Assembly: GCF_013401515.1 (NCBI RefSeq)
Contig: NZ_CP058532.1
Span: 1 to 64,000, forward strand
Length of the DNA: 64,000 nt
Direction of reading: 5' to 3'
DNA from: Halorarum halophilum
GTDB taxonomy: Archaea; Halobacteriota; Halobacteria; Halobacteriales; Haloferacaceae
The notes beneath the pieces are model-generated. The model saw only the letters and a list, made by a program, of their open reading frames with translations, was not told the origin of the DNA and did no database searches. Both the position numbers and the translations under genes were made by a program. Below, piece by piece: positions 1-8,226 of this stretch (within the stretch, counting starts at the first letter, position 1; every line of letters begins with the position of its first letter).

Positions 1-1266
1 CAGTGGATACTCGAGAGCGACGAACCAGTCGTTGTCTTTGCACAGCCAACGGGCGACTACCGGCCGCTCTTTCCAGCGTCGACAGAGCTGTTCGGCATTC
101 CGTCCGGCGATGCTCACGTCATCGCTCTGGAGGACAACACCACGATCACGAAGTACGAATCCGACGGGACGACGAGTACGACGACGCTCAATCGCGGTGC
201 GTGGTGGGCTCCTGGTGGCACAGGGTCGCAGTTCGCAGGTGCCTCACTGAGACTGGTCGCTGACAAGCCAATCGCCGCTGAATCACAGGCCGATGCCGAC
301 GGGGGCGACATGACGACATTCCACGACCGCGAAGGGATGGCGACGCACTTCGTCCTCCCACACAATGCCGAGTTCGTCTCGTTCGTCGGGATGGATTCGG
401 ACGCGACGGTCGACGTGTACGACGGAACGGGCGCGTACGTGGACACGAAGACCGTCTCCGGAGGAGCGAACGCGGATGAGCCAACGACGCTCAAAATCGA
501 TGCCCCCAGCGAGACGTACACGCTCGACGCCGGCTACAAGTTCGTCTGTTCGTCCCCCCAGTGGGCGATGTTCGAGAACCTGGGGAACGACGATGAGACG
601 ACGTTCTTCGGGTCGTCCCTCACTGGGAACTTCTACGGCCCCGGAACGGAGCTCCCGTCGGACACGGGGATCGTGACCACTGGCGAGCTCGTCGAACGGG
701 GTGCAGAGTCACCGATGTCCACAGGCCCGGCTCACGAGAACGTCCTGGCTGATGGGGCGGTCAACGATGGCGTGCTCCAGGTCCCGTACGACAACGCTAT
801 TCGTGGAACCCTCTCGATCGTCGAGGCTCCAACGATGTTCGGTCGGTATGCGGTCAAGCACGAAGCGACGGATGCAGATTCGTATACGAATACCGGTTAT
901 ACGAACGACCCCGCCGCATGGCCCGAGAAGAATGCTCACCCGGGAGAAGACTGGACCGGGTCAGTGTACGTCAAAGCCGACAGTGGTACGGTAGACGTTC
1001 AGCTCCACGTCTTCGCGGGGAACGCGTCGAGCTTCGAACTCGATAGTAGTACGACTGGGCTTACGGTCGGAACCGAGTGGACGCGACTGGAGGTGACGCA
1101 CACGATGCCTGCAAACACCGAATGGGTCACGATGCGGGTCGATAACGATGGCGGGGCTGGAGCGATCGTCTATTGGAACGGCTTCCAGCTCGAACACGGG
1201 AGCACCGCCAGAGCGTTCTCGGAGGGCGATCTCCGGCTCGCAGCCCAGTTCTCGGAGGTCGTATGA
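1..1266 (+). CDS. Virion tail/adhesin protein, 5' end outside window
   Basis: The reading frame is open from base 1, so the start lies upstream; about 421 codons are visible. The C-terminal third (roughly bases 830-1230) reads like the carbohydrate-binding jelly-roll modules common in tail proteins: a run of beta-strand sequence with GSVYVKADSG, WTRLEVTHTM and the closing YWNGFQLEHGS, the usual end of CBM_4_9-like domains. The earlier part is Thr/Gly/Asp rich without a motif I recognise. It overlaps the next gene by ATGA, and the two following genes carry LamG-like domains, so a role in the tail tip or receptor binding is inferred from context. No catalytic residues were identified. Confidence 0.75.
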   Translation, partial: QWILESDEPVVVFAQPTGDYRPLFPASTELFGIPSGDAHVIALEDNTTITKYESDGTTSTTTLNRGAWWAPGGTGSQFAGASLRLVADKPIAAESQADADGGDMTTFHDREGMATHFVLPHNAEFVSFVGMDSDATVDVYDGTGAYVDTKTVSGGANADEPTTLKIDAPSETYTLDAGYKFVCSSPQWAMFENLGNDDETTFFGSSLTGNFYGPGTELPSDTGIVTTGELVERGAESPMSTGPAHENVLADGAVNDGVLQVPYDNAIRGTLSIVEAPTMFGRYAVKHEATDADSYTNTGYTNDPAAWPEKNAHPGEDWTGSVYVKADSGTVDVQLHVFAGNASSFELDSSTTGLTVGTEWTRLEVTHTMPANTEWVTMRVDNDGGAGAIVYWNGFQLEHGSTARAFSEGDLRLAAQFSEVV

Positions 1267-1946
1267 ACCTTCAACGCGGGCTCGTCGGTCACTACGTCAC
1301 GCCCGGATCGATCGGGGATACCGTCCTGCACGACGAAACCGGGAACGACTACCACGCCACCGGAGGCACGGTGACAACAGATCCGAACGGAGTGATCGAT
1401 ACGGCCGTCCTCCAAGATGGCTTGGATGCCACCACTAACGCACCGGCGATCAAGGACGCGATAGAAGCGGCCATGTTCACCGTCGCGGTCTGGTGGCGAC
1501 AGGACCTCCACAACAACGCCCAGGACTGGAGAGACCTGATCAAATGGAATGATGGGTCAACGAAACAAGCAGTGAAGCGACTCGAGCGGTCGAACGCAGA
1601 TGAGAGCCCGAACTCCGACTACTGGTGTAACTTCGGGATGGAGCCGACGACTACCAAGGGGAGCATGGCGTCATCCGATATTGGAGTTGCTGGAGGTGAG
1701 TGGTTCCATTTGACGATCATCGTCGACGGAGATGCAGATAGTTTCCGTATCTTAGTCAACGCTGAAGTCGATCAGATCGGCACGGTTGATACAGCCGAGA
1801 TTAACCGCCCGATCTCGGATATTCGCATTGGTCCAGATGATGGGGGAGCCGCGTTTGAGGATCTCCGGTTCTATAACCGAGTCCTCAGTAACGGCGAGGC
1901 CGATGCCCTTGTCAACCAACGGTCCGCGCAGGTGATGCGCGTATGA
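1263..1946 (+). CDS. LamG/concanavalin-A-like tail protein
   Basis: 227 residues starting at the ATG of an ATGA overlap; in-frame codons upstream lie within the previous gene. The layout is that of a LamG (ConA-like lectin/glucanase) domain: opening GLVGHYVTPG, a DETGNDYHAT strand, FTVAVWWRQD, EWFHLTIIVDGD in the centre, and the closing FEDLRFYNRVLSNGEADAL, which is the conserved end of LamG_3 modules. Such domains bind glycans or proteins in tail fibres and virion decorations. It sits between another adhesin-like gene and a second, longer LamG gene, suggesting tandem receptor-binding components. No signal peptide, as expected for a virion protein. Confidence 0.8.
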   Translation: MNLQRGLVGHYVTPGSIGDTVLHDETGNDYHATGGTVTTDPNGVIDTAVLQDGLDATTNAPAIKDAIEAAMFTVAVWWRQDLHNNAQDWRDLIKWNDGSTKQAVKRLERSNADESPNSDYWCNFGMEPTTTKGSMASSDIGVAGGEWFHLTIIVDGDADSFRILVNAEVDQIGTVDTAEINRPISDIRIGPDDGGAAFEDLRFYNRVLSNGEADALVNQRSAQVMRV

Positions 1947-3331
1947 GCCTCTCCAAAGGGCTCGTAGGGTACTGGACGATGGACGACGTCGATGTCGATA
2001 GCGGTGTGGTCCGCGATCGAAGTGGGAACGACAACCACGCGAACATCGTCAACGGGACGTATATCACGCAGTCGGTCTCGGGGAAGATCAACGAGGCGTT
2101 CGAGTTCGAAAACCGAGCGTACGCCGCAGGAAACGGCTATCTGGAGGTCCCGCACGATGAGTCGCTCGACATCACCGAGGAGATCTCTATCTGTGCATGG
2201 TGCCGGATCGATGAGGACCCGGACGCGCCTGATTCGGCGGTTAACAGCTGGAGAGGTGTCTGTAAACGAGGGTCGTCACCGTACAGGCTCTTGCTCGAAA
2301 CATCTGGGAGGTTCTCGGGAAGCGTCTACGTCGACGGAGCTCGTCAGAAGACCGATGCTCCGTCGACAACATTCAATGGCCCAGGAGTTTGGCACTTCGT
2401 CGTCTACACCTACCGATCGGTCGATGGACGAGCACGGATGTACGTCGATGGTGAACTGGGAATAGAACAGACGAAGAGCATCGGTCCGATCGAAACGAAC
2501 ACGAGTTCGTTCCAGATTGCAAACACTGGAGGTTCGGGGTCGTCGTGGCATGGGCCGATCGACGAGGTACGACTGTATCGCCGAGAGTTAACGCCGACGG
2601 ACGTGAAGCAGCTCTCCCACTTCCGGACGATGAGGACGTCGAGCATTGACCCGTTCAAGTTCCGCCCGCGTCCAGGAGACCCGTCGAACATGATGGACTC
2701 GACTACGTGGGTCATTGGGACGAGTGGGAGTCAGGATGGATTCAATCGTAACGGGTCGGTTGATGAGAATGATATCGTCGAAGGGACTGGTCCATATGGA
2801 GATACGGTCGCGCTCTGGTACGGACACAGTGAAGACGACGACACAGGGACCAATGGGCCACGCGCTGATGGTGGGTGGAACTGGTATCACAGCATCGAGA
2901 ATCACGATACGACGATGAAGTACCGATACAGCGTCTGGGCACGGCAAGAGTTCAGATCAGGGACGATCTATCATGGGACGAGGTGTGTCGATAAATTCGA
3001 CGGTGTCTATCGGACGAACCCGTACTACTGGAGTGGCGACCTCCCGACGATGAGTGACTGGTACCTGATTGTCGGGTATAACTACCCAGAACAAGCGACG
3101 CAGGGGAACGAGAGTGCCATTTACGACACGGATGGAAACGTCGTCGAGAAGATCAACGACTACCGATGGGACCCGGATGGTGGGTCAGCGAATATGCGCT
3201 GGCGAACGTACTACTACTACGACTCGAACATCGGTCGGGGAGCACACTTCTGGGACCCGCGACTCGAAGTCTGTGATGGCTCAGAAACGTCGATCACGGA
3301 GCTGCTGAATCCGGCGATCATGAACCAGTGA
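1943..3331 (+). CDS. LamG-domain tail protein with extra C-terminal domain
   Basis: 462 residues, start coupled to the previous gene by ATGA. Residues about 1-230 form a clear LamG-like domain: GLVGYWTMDD, RSGNDNHANI, ISICAWCRID, WHFVVYTYRS with VDGRARMYVDG, and the closing IDEVRLYRRELT. Residues about 240-460 are a separate Trp/Tyr-rich beta domain (many Y-W pairs, e.g. MKYRYSVWARQE and WRTYYYYDS) that I cannot assign; it may be a second carbohydrate-binding module. Paralogous in its N-terminal half to the upstream LamG gene. Likely a receptor-binding or decoration protein of the tail. Confidence 0.8.
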   Translation: MSLSKGLVGYWTMDDVDVDSGVVRDRSGNDNHANIVNGTYITQSVSGKINEAFEFENRAYAAGNGYLEVPHDESLDITEEISICAWCRIDEDPDAPDSAVNSWRGVCKRGSSPYRLLLETSGRFSGSVYVDGARQKTDAPSTTFNGPGVWHFVVYTYRSVDGRARMYVDGELGIEQTKSIGPIETNTSSFQIANTGGSGSSWHGPIDEVRLYRRELTPTDVKQLSHFRTMRTSSIDPFKFRPRPGDPSNMMDSTTWVIGTSGSQDGFNRNGSVDENDIVEGTGPYGDTVALWYGHSEDDDTGTNGPRADGGWNWYHSIENHDTTMKYRYSVWARQEFRSGTIYHGTRCVDKFDGVYRTNPYYWSGDLPTMSDWYLIVGYNYPEQATQGNESAIYDTDGNVVEKINDYRWDPDGGSANMRWRTYYYYDSNIGRGAHFWDPRLEVCDGSETSITELLNPAIMNQ

Positions 3332-3336
3332 TAGCA

Positions 3337-3414
3337 ATGAGGAACTACCAGATTCACAATACGTTTAAGGTGAGCGACCCAGTATGCTACATCACCGAAC
3401 GACTGGGGATCTGA
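3337..3414 (+). CDS. Possible 25-residue ORF
   Basis: ATG six bases after the LamG gene stop, 25 codons, stop four bases before the tail-fibre gene. It fills the junction exactly, which is why it is listed, but composition is uninformative and it may simply be spacer. Confidence 0.25.
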   Translation: MRNYQIHNTFKVSDPVCYITERLGI

Positions 3415-3417
3415 GCA

Positions 3418-5130
3418 ATGGCAAAACTCTACGATACGACGATCTACGGGTCGCTCCACATCCCCGGAGTGGCACGATTCACCGCGACGTCCAGTGGCAT
3501 CGAGCTCATGAAGACGATCGATCTCGCAGGCAACGATCTCGTCGATGGTGGCTCGACAATCTGGGATTCGAGCGCCGGCAACGTCCCACAAAGCTCTCTC
3601 GGAGGCCCCGCGAGCTCGCTCTCAACTTTCCCCCTCGCGAACGCCGATCTCGCGAACTCAGACGTTACTATCACTGCGGGGAACGCACTCACGGGCGGCG
3701 GGTCGATCGCCCTCGGCGGAAGCACCACTCTCAATGTGAACGAGTCTGCGATCGACCACTCGAATCTGGCCGGGGTTGGTGCATCGGACCACCACGCCAG
3801 GTACACGGATACGGAAGCGGTCGCTGCGGTCAATGCGGAGACATCCCTCTCGGTGGATATTACTGGCGACGCTGACACGCTCGATGGCAACCACGCCAGT
3901 GCGTTCGCCACAGCCGGGCACCACCACGATAACGACTATCTCAGCGATAACGGGGATTCTCTCAGTGGGAACTACTCACTCAGTTCGTTCTACACGTTCA
4001 CCGTCAATTCTGACGCGGAGGTACGAATGGAGCCAGGGTCGGCTTCCGAGTACATCTATGACATGTCATCCGGTACATCGAAGTTACGACGAAACATCCT
4101 GTCTTGGTACAATCAGGCGACATCGAGTACGAGTCACGAACTGGGCTTCCGATCTGGAACTGGATTCCATGTTCGAAACAACGTCGACGGAGTCGATTTC
4201 GTCTTTGGAAGCGACCTCCAGACCGTTGATCACTCATCGTCGACGGTAAACACGTACGCGACCCAATCATGGGTAAACTCGTCCGCAGACGTTCCGAACG
4301 CCGACTACGCGGATAACGCTGGTCAGCTCGGTGGGACAGATGCGTCTGAGTACCTCTCGGCGGGCTCGAACGCGTTCATCAGCGGGACGTGGACGTTCAA
4401 CAACGGCTTGCGTACTGACGAGGACGCCCCAATCGCGCTTGGTAACGGAGAATTTGAGATGGAAGTCGAGGGAGTGTCGGGACGACTCCTGCTCAATCGG
4501 GGTTCGACACGTGTCTTTGACGTCGATTCCAACGCGCAAGTTCGGTTCAATCGACACATTCTCTCCAGTAGTGGAGACGTCATCTACGACTCGAGTAGTA
4601 ACCACGTTCCCTCGGCTCGTGTGCAATCGTCGGGGCTCGATGCCGACACGGTCGACGGCCAGCACGCGTCAGCTCTCGGTGGCCTCGCACACTACATCGC
4701 CAACTCGTCGATCGGGATCAACATCAACCAAACATCATGGACCGCAGTCCCCTTCGATGTTACCGAGGAAAACAGCGACACCAGCATGTTCATACCCGGA
4801 CCGTTTAGTTCGGATTACACCACGATCAACGAAGCGGGGGTCTATCTGATCCAAGCATCGCTGTTCTTCCAATCGAGTGGTCAATCGCGTGCAGCACCGA
4901 TGGCCCGAATTACGTCGAACGGAACTGAAATCGGTGGACGAGCGGCCACTGGTTACATGCGGGACACTGAATCGCACGACCACGCGAGCTTACATCCGAT
5001 GGCGGTCGTCAATGTCAGCAGCGGTAATTCAGCGCAGATCTCCGTCGAAACACAGGCTGATGGAGACACGTCTGGGAGTGTGATCCTGACCGCGGACAGG
5101 AACCAGTTCCAGATCTTCAAAATCGGATAG
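3418..5130 (+). CDS. Tail fibre protein with HxH/DADTLDG module
   Basis: 570 residues of low-complexity beta/Gly/Ser sequence typical of trimeric fibres. A module at about residues 130-185 reads AVNAETSLSVDITGDADTLDG, then a His-rich AGHHHDNDY; the same module occurs twice in the 705-residue gene at 8227. HxH boxes of this kind coordinate metal along the trimer axis in T4-type fibres. Near the end there is a second His cluster, SHDHASLHPM, and an Ile/Val-rich C-terminus consistent with a trimerisation or receptor-binding head. The repeated ATQSWVNSSADV stretch is also shared with the paralog. Host-range determinant by inference. Confidence 0.8.
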   Translation: MAKLYDTTIYGSLHIPGVARFTATSSGIELMKTIDLAGNDLVDGGSTIWDSSAGNVPQSSLGGPASSLSTFPLANADLANSDVTITAGNALTGGGSIALGGSTTLNVNESAIDHSNLAGVGASDHHARYTDTEAVAAVNAETSLSVDITGDADTLDGNHASAFATAGHHHDNDYLSDNGDSLSGNYSLSSFYTFTVNSDAEVRMEPGSASEYIYDMSSGTSKLRRNILSWYNQATSSTSHELGFRSGTGFHVRNNVDGVDFVFGSDLQTVDHSSSTVNTYATQSWVNSSADVPNADYADNAGQLGGTDASEYLSAGSNAFISGTWTFNNGLRTDEDAPIALGNGEFEMEVEGVSGRLLLNRGSTRVFDVDSNAQVRFNRHILSSSGDVIYDSSSNHVPSARVQSSGLDADTVDGQHASALGGLAHYIANSSIGININQTSWTAVPFDVTEENSDTSMFIPGPFSSDYTTINEAGVYLIQASLFFQSSGQSRAAPMARITSNGTEIGGRAATGYMRDTESHDHASLHPMAVVNVSSGNSAQISVETQADGDTSGSVILTADRNQFQIFKIG

Positions 5131-5247
5131 ACACTCCACTCGACGTACCATACAGAATGTATATCGAATATGGGATTTTTACAGTAATACGGACGTAATC
5201 CCCAATTCGCTCACATGCCACCACCGACGGTGCCCTCGCAAATCCCC

Positions 5248-5284
5248 CGTACGTACATATACACGCGTACGTACGTACGTGCAC
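5248..5284. repeat. TACG-rich tract, copy 1
   Basis: Alternating GTAC/ACGT steps around a central catatacacg. A stretch of about 35 bases is identical to the tract at 36727-36763. It lies about 35 bp upstream of a promoter; GTAC is self-complementary, so the tract can fold or bind a dimeric protein. Confidence 0.7.
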
Positions 5285-5316
5285 AAGATCTTGCATACCT
5301 CGGCCAGAACATCTGA

Positions 5317-5330
5317 GAAAACTGGTATAT
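5317..5330 (+). promoter_or_regulatory. Class I promoter GAAAACTGGTATAT
   Basis: BRE-like GAAAAC followed by TATA-like TGGTATAT, ending 27 bases before the ATG at 5357, so the transcript should be leaderless. The exact 14-mer recurs at 11147, 12451 and 60757, with a variant at 42377. Confidence 0.75.
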
Positions 5331-5356
5331 ATCGCCCCACGTGTCTTTCCAGCTGA

Positions 5357-5734
5357 ATGGGCGAGCTGAAGGACCGAAAGACGTTGGCACTGACCGCCAG
5401 CGGTGACATCGAAGAAAACTCGCTGCACCAGTGGGAGTGGCTCTACGGTCACGACGCTGTCGTGCAGGGCATCAAGGTCACGCTCAAAACGATCAAGGGA
5501 GAAGACCCGTTCGACGATGAGCACGGCTTCGACGTGTTCGAAGGAACGGGTGCAGGAGAGGGCGCGCTCAAGCTCAATCTCGCTGATGCCATCCTTCAGG
5601 CCCACGGTGAAGACATCAAGAAGATAGACGATATCGAGCTGGACGCATCGCCCGACGCCGGTCGATCGGTTGACGTGACGATCACGGTGACGCTCGTTGA
5701 CGAGTCGACACACGTTATCCGAGGAGGGCTGTAA
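5357..5734 (+). CDS. Baseplate wedge protein, gp25/W-like
   Basis: 125 residues. The segment GEDPFDDEHGFDVFEG followed by an amphipathic helix and a C-terminal VDVTITVTLVDEST strand matches the gp25/GPW family of small baseplate wedge proteins, which sit next to gpJ in contractile-tailed phages; here gpJ follows with no spacer (stop TAA directly followed by ATG). The gene is first behind a class I promoter and should be translated from a leaderless mRNA. It probably nucleates the sheath at the baseplate. Assignment rests on motif plus gene order. Confidence 0.72.
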   Translation: MGELKDRKTLALTASGDIEENSLHQWEWLYGHDAVVQGIKVTLKTIKGEDPFDDEHGFDVFEGTGAGEGALKLNLADAILQAHGEDIKKIDDIELDASPDAGRSVDVTITVTLVDESTHVIRGGL

Positions 5735-7018
5735 ATGGCATACGGAGTCCAGGACGACGGGTCGTTCGACCGCAAGTTCGTCGACGACATCATCGCGGAT
5801 CTGGAGACGAAGATTAGGCAAGAGGCCGGCAACGACGTCGACCTCGGTCAGAGTTCTCCAGTCAAGCAGATCCTCGACACGGTCGCGATCGAGCTCGCAG
5901 AGCTCTGGGCGGCCCAGGAAGAGAACTACTACGCGTCGTACTTCGAGGACGCGTTCGGTGACCACCTCGACAAGCTCCTCAAGCTGGCCGGTGTGTCACG
6001 GATTCCCCGTCGCCCAGCGACCGGAGAAGTGACGTTCTCGACCGGATCGGCCAATGCGAGTGACGTGACGATCCAGAAGGGGACCGAAGTAACGACTGCT
6101 CCAACGGAGAACGCACCGGCGATCCCGTTCAAGACGACGGAGAGTGCCACCCTCACGGCTGGCTCGACCGACGTCACGGTCTCGATCAAAGGGCTCCAGC
6201 CCTGGGAGACGGACGTCGACGAGGAGTACCTCGGTGACCAGACGAACGTCGCATCAAACACGGTCACGATCATTTCGAACCCGATCTCTGGGATCGATTC
6301 TGTTACGAACCAGAACGCGACGGGCGACGTCGCGCAGGGATACGTTGCAGGTCGTGATCGAGAGACTGATGCTGAGTTCAAGGTTCGCTACCGGAACACG
6401 CTCTCACAAGCCGGGAGCTCCACACTCGATGCGATCAAGTCCGAGATCTACAACGCGCACGAAGACATCACCGCGGTGTCGATGGACGAGAACACCTCGA
6501 TCACGGATAACACCGGGTCGGGAGGACTCCCCGGGAAGTCGTTCTCAGCAACAGTTCAGTACACCGGGGCGCTCGAGGATACGATCGCGCAGGCGATTTT
6601 GGACTCGCGTCCGGCCGGTATCCAGGCGTACGGTTCGACTGATGGGACGGCGACAGACGACGACGGCGAGACATACACCCAGTCGTTCGAGGAAGCGACG
6701 GCTGTCGACATCTACGTCGACGTAACGGCCACTGGTGATGGCACTGAGAGCGGGAGTGCAGACACGTCCATCGAGGACAAGATCATCGCGTACATCGGCG
6801 GGACCGACAACAACGGACTGGACCTCCCCGGCCTGGAGATCGGCGACGACGTCATCTACGACCAGGTGTTCGCCGCGGCGCTCAACGTCGACGGGATTCA
6901 GGAGGCCGACGTCACGATCGGGCTGGCCGACAACCCGAGTGGAACAGCGAACCTCACAATCGCGGCTGACGAGATCGCCCGGTCCGACCTCGCCAAGATC
7001 GACGTGACGGTGAACTAA
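5735..7018 (+). CDS. Baseplate J-like protein
   Basis: 427 residues, the usual size of gpJ/gp47 proteins. Visible family traits: an N-terminal FVDDIIADLETKIRQEAG helix, the YFEDAFGDHLDKLLKLAGV segment with the following RRPATGEVTFS, the central GSGGLPGKSFSATVQY and the C-terminal VDIYVDVTATG and LPGLEIGDDVIY repeats. GpJ forms the wedge ring that links tail tube and fibres, so the virion should have a contractile tail. It lies between gp25-like and gpI-like genes, the canonical order. Confidence 0.88.
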   Translation: MAYGVQDDGSFDRKFVDDIIADLETKIRQEAGNDVDLGQSSPVKQILDTVAIELAELWAAQEENYYASYFEDAFGDHLDKLLKLAGVSRIPRRPATGEVTFSTGSANASDVTIQKGTEVTTAPTENAPAIPFKTTESATLTAGSTDVTVSIKGLQPWETDVDEEYLGDQTNVASNTVTIISNPISGIDSVTNQNATGDVAQGYVAGRDRETDAEFKVRYRNTLSQAGSSTLDAIKSEIYNAHEDITAVSMDENTSITDNTGSGGLPGKSFSATVQYTGALEDTIAQAILDSRPAGIQAYGSTDGTATDDDGETYTQSFEEATAVDIYVDVTATGDGTESGSADTSIEDKIIAYIGGTDNNGLDLPGLEIGDDVIYDQVFAAALNVDGIQEADVTIGLADNPSGTANLTIAADEIARSDLAKIDVTVN

Positions 7019-7019
7019 G

Positions 7020-7637
7020 ATGGTGGACACGCCACGCGACCGGTTGGGTGCCAACCTCAAGACACCCTACCCTGACGATGATGGGACGTGGTGGGACCAC
7101 TTACTCACCACGATCGGTGACGAGATGGACGATCTCGAAACTGTTCGGCAAGTCGTTCTCGATTCGAAGTTCCTCGAGACGGCGACTGATGCCCAGCTCG
7201 ATCGACTCGGTGAGCTCGTCCAGCTCCCTCGGGAGAAGGGCGAGACGAACCCGCATTACCGAGGTCGCCTCACTGTCGAGCTTCGTGCGAAGCTTAGCAC
7301 GGCGACGGTCAAGGAGATCAAAGATACTGCTGCGACGATCCTCGAAGTCGAATCAGCAGATATCGGGTACTCCGAGGACTTCAGCGTCGAGGCGGCGCGG
7401 TTCATCCTCGATATCGATGAGAACGTTCTCTCATCAGCGGGTGTGTCGGGCTCTGAGTTCGTGACGTTCATCGACCGGGTTCGAGGAGCCGGTATCCGGG
7501 CGGAGATCCGCACGAAGGGAACCTTTACGTATCGCTCCGAACAAGAGTATATCAGCGGGACGAACAATCCAGCGAACGGATACTATGATTCCGCCGATGG
7601 AATCACGAACGGCACGTACGCTGGTCTCGTCCAGTGA
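7020..7637 (+). CDS. Tail protein I-like (DUF2313/gpI type)
   Basis: 205 residues. The N-terminal half carries the helical pattern of phage gpI/YmfQ proteins: DLETVRQVVLDSKFLETAT followed by QLDRLGELVQLPREKGETN and YRGRLTVELR. GpI connects baseplate wedge and fibres; the gene lies directly after gpJ, as in P2-like and other haloviral tail clusters. The C-terminal 60 residues are variable and likely contact the fibre protein. Confidence 0.75.
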   Translation: MVDTPRDRLGANLKTPYPDDDGTWWDHLLTTIGDEMDDLETVRQVVLDSKFLETATDAQLDRLGELVQLPREKGETNPHYRGRLTVELRAKLSTATVKEIKDTAATILEVESADIGYSEDFSVEAARFILDIDENVLSSAGVSGSEFVTFIDRVRGAGIRAEIRTKGTFTYRSEQEYISGTNNPANGYYDSADGITNGTYAGLVQ

Positions 7638-7642
7638 CACCA

Positions 7643-8200
7643 ATGACAGACGACAGCCAGAACCAGGAACGCGACGTTGACCTCTCGACCGACGACGAGC
7701 ACGACGTTGACGAGCTCGTAGAGGAACTCGCCGACGAGTCTGATGAGTCCGAGGCCGACGAGTTCGACCCAGTCGAGGAAGGCAAGGAGGAGGCGAAGCG
7801 CGTTCTCAAGGAGATGGACGGCGACGACGACGTCGAGCGAGCCGATGCCGCGATCTTCCAGAAGCAGCAATCGCTCCAGAACATGGTCCAGCAGAACCAG
7901 GCCGCCCAGCAGAACATCGGCGCGTTCGAACAGCGGCTCGAAGGGCTCGAACACACGCTCGCCCGCCTCGACGAGAACGAGGAGGGTGCGGTGTTTCAGT
8001 CGCTCGAAGGTGGCGTGATCATGGAAGTGACTGGCGACACGGACGACGTCGCTGAGGATATCGCAGACGCGAAGGACCGCCTCGAAGAACAGAAAGAACA
8101 GCTGGAAGGCCAACTGGACGCACTCGAGCGGGGTGTGCAAAAGAACCAGGCGGCCATCCAGCACCTCCAGAGCTACCGCGACATGATCGCGGACGAGTAA
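7643..8200 (+). CDS. Prefoldin beta-like coiled-coil protein
   Basis: 185 residues from ATG 7643 (an in-frame GTG at 7634 overlaps the previous stop; I prefer the ATG). The first 60 residues are an acidic tail. Residues about 70-185 follow the prefoldin beta plan: a long helix ending GLEHTLARLDENEEG, the hairpin AVFQSLEGGVIMEVTGDT, then a second helix AKDRLEEQKEQLEGQLDALE. Archaeal prefoldin beta has the same A-V-(Y/F)-x-x-(V/L)-G-G hairpin between two coiled-coil helices. Set between baseplate and fibre genes, it may act as a chaperone for fibre folding or trimerisation. A plain coiled-coil structural protein is the alternative. Confidence 0.65.
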   Translation: MTDDSQNQERDVDLSTDDEHDVDELVEELADESDESEADEFDPVEEGKEEAKRVLKEMDGDDDVERADAAIFQKQQSLQNMVQQNQAAQQNIGAFEQRLEGLEHTLARLDENEEGAVFQSLEGGVIMEVTGDTDDVAEDIADAKDRLEEQKEQLEGQLDALERGVQKNQAAIQHLQSYRDMIADE

Positions 8201-8226
8201 CCCCGTACAGTCCCCGCTGACGTATC

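Larger units (their letters stand above)
5131..5356 (+). other. Intergenic control region before baseplate operon
   Basis: Holds, in order: a copy of the RTGCCACCA motif (5215-5223), a TACG-rich tract (5248-5284) repeated almost exactly near 36727, and a class I promoter (5317-5330). A 33-codon ORF beginning at 5215 reads through all three and is probably fortuitous. Confidence 0.6.

Noticed and set aside
5215-5316. 33-codon ORF starting at an ATGCCACCA motif, like others at 12404, 42343 and 46680
   Set aside because: The ATG comes from the DNA motif; the ORFs differ in length and sequence and run through promoters and repeats. Only the one at 16419 was kept, at low confidence.
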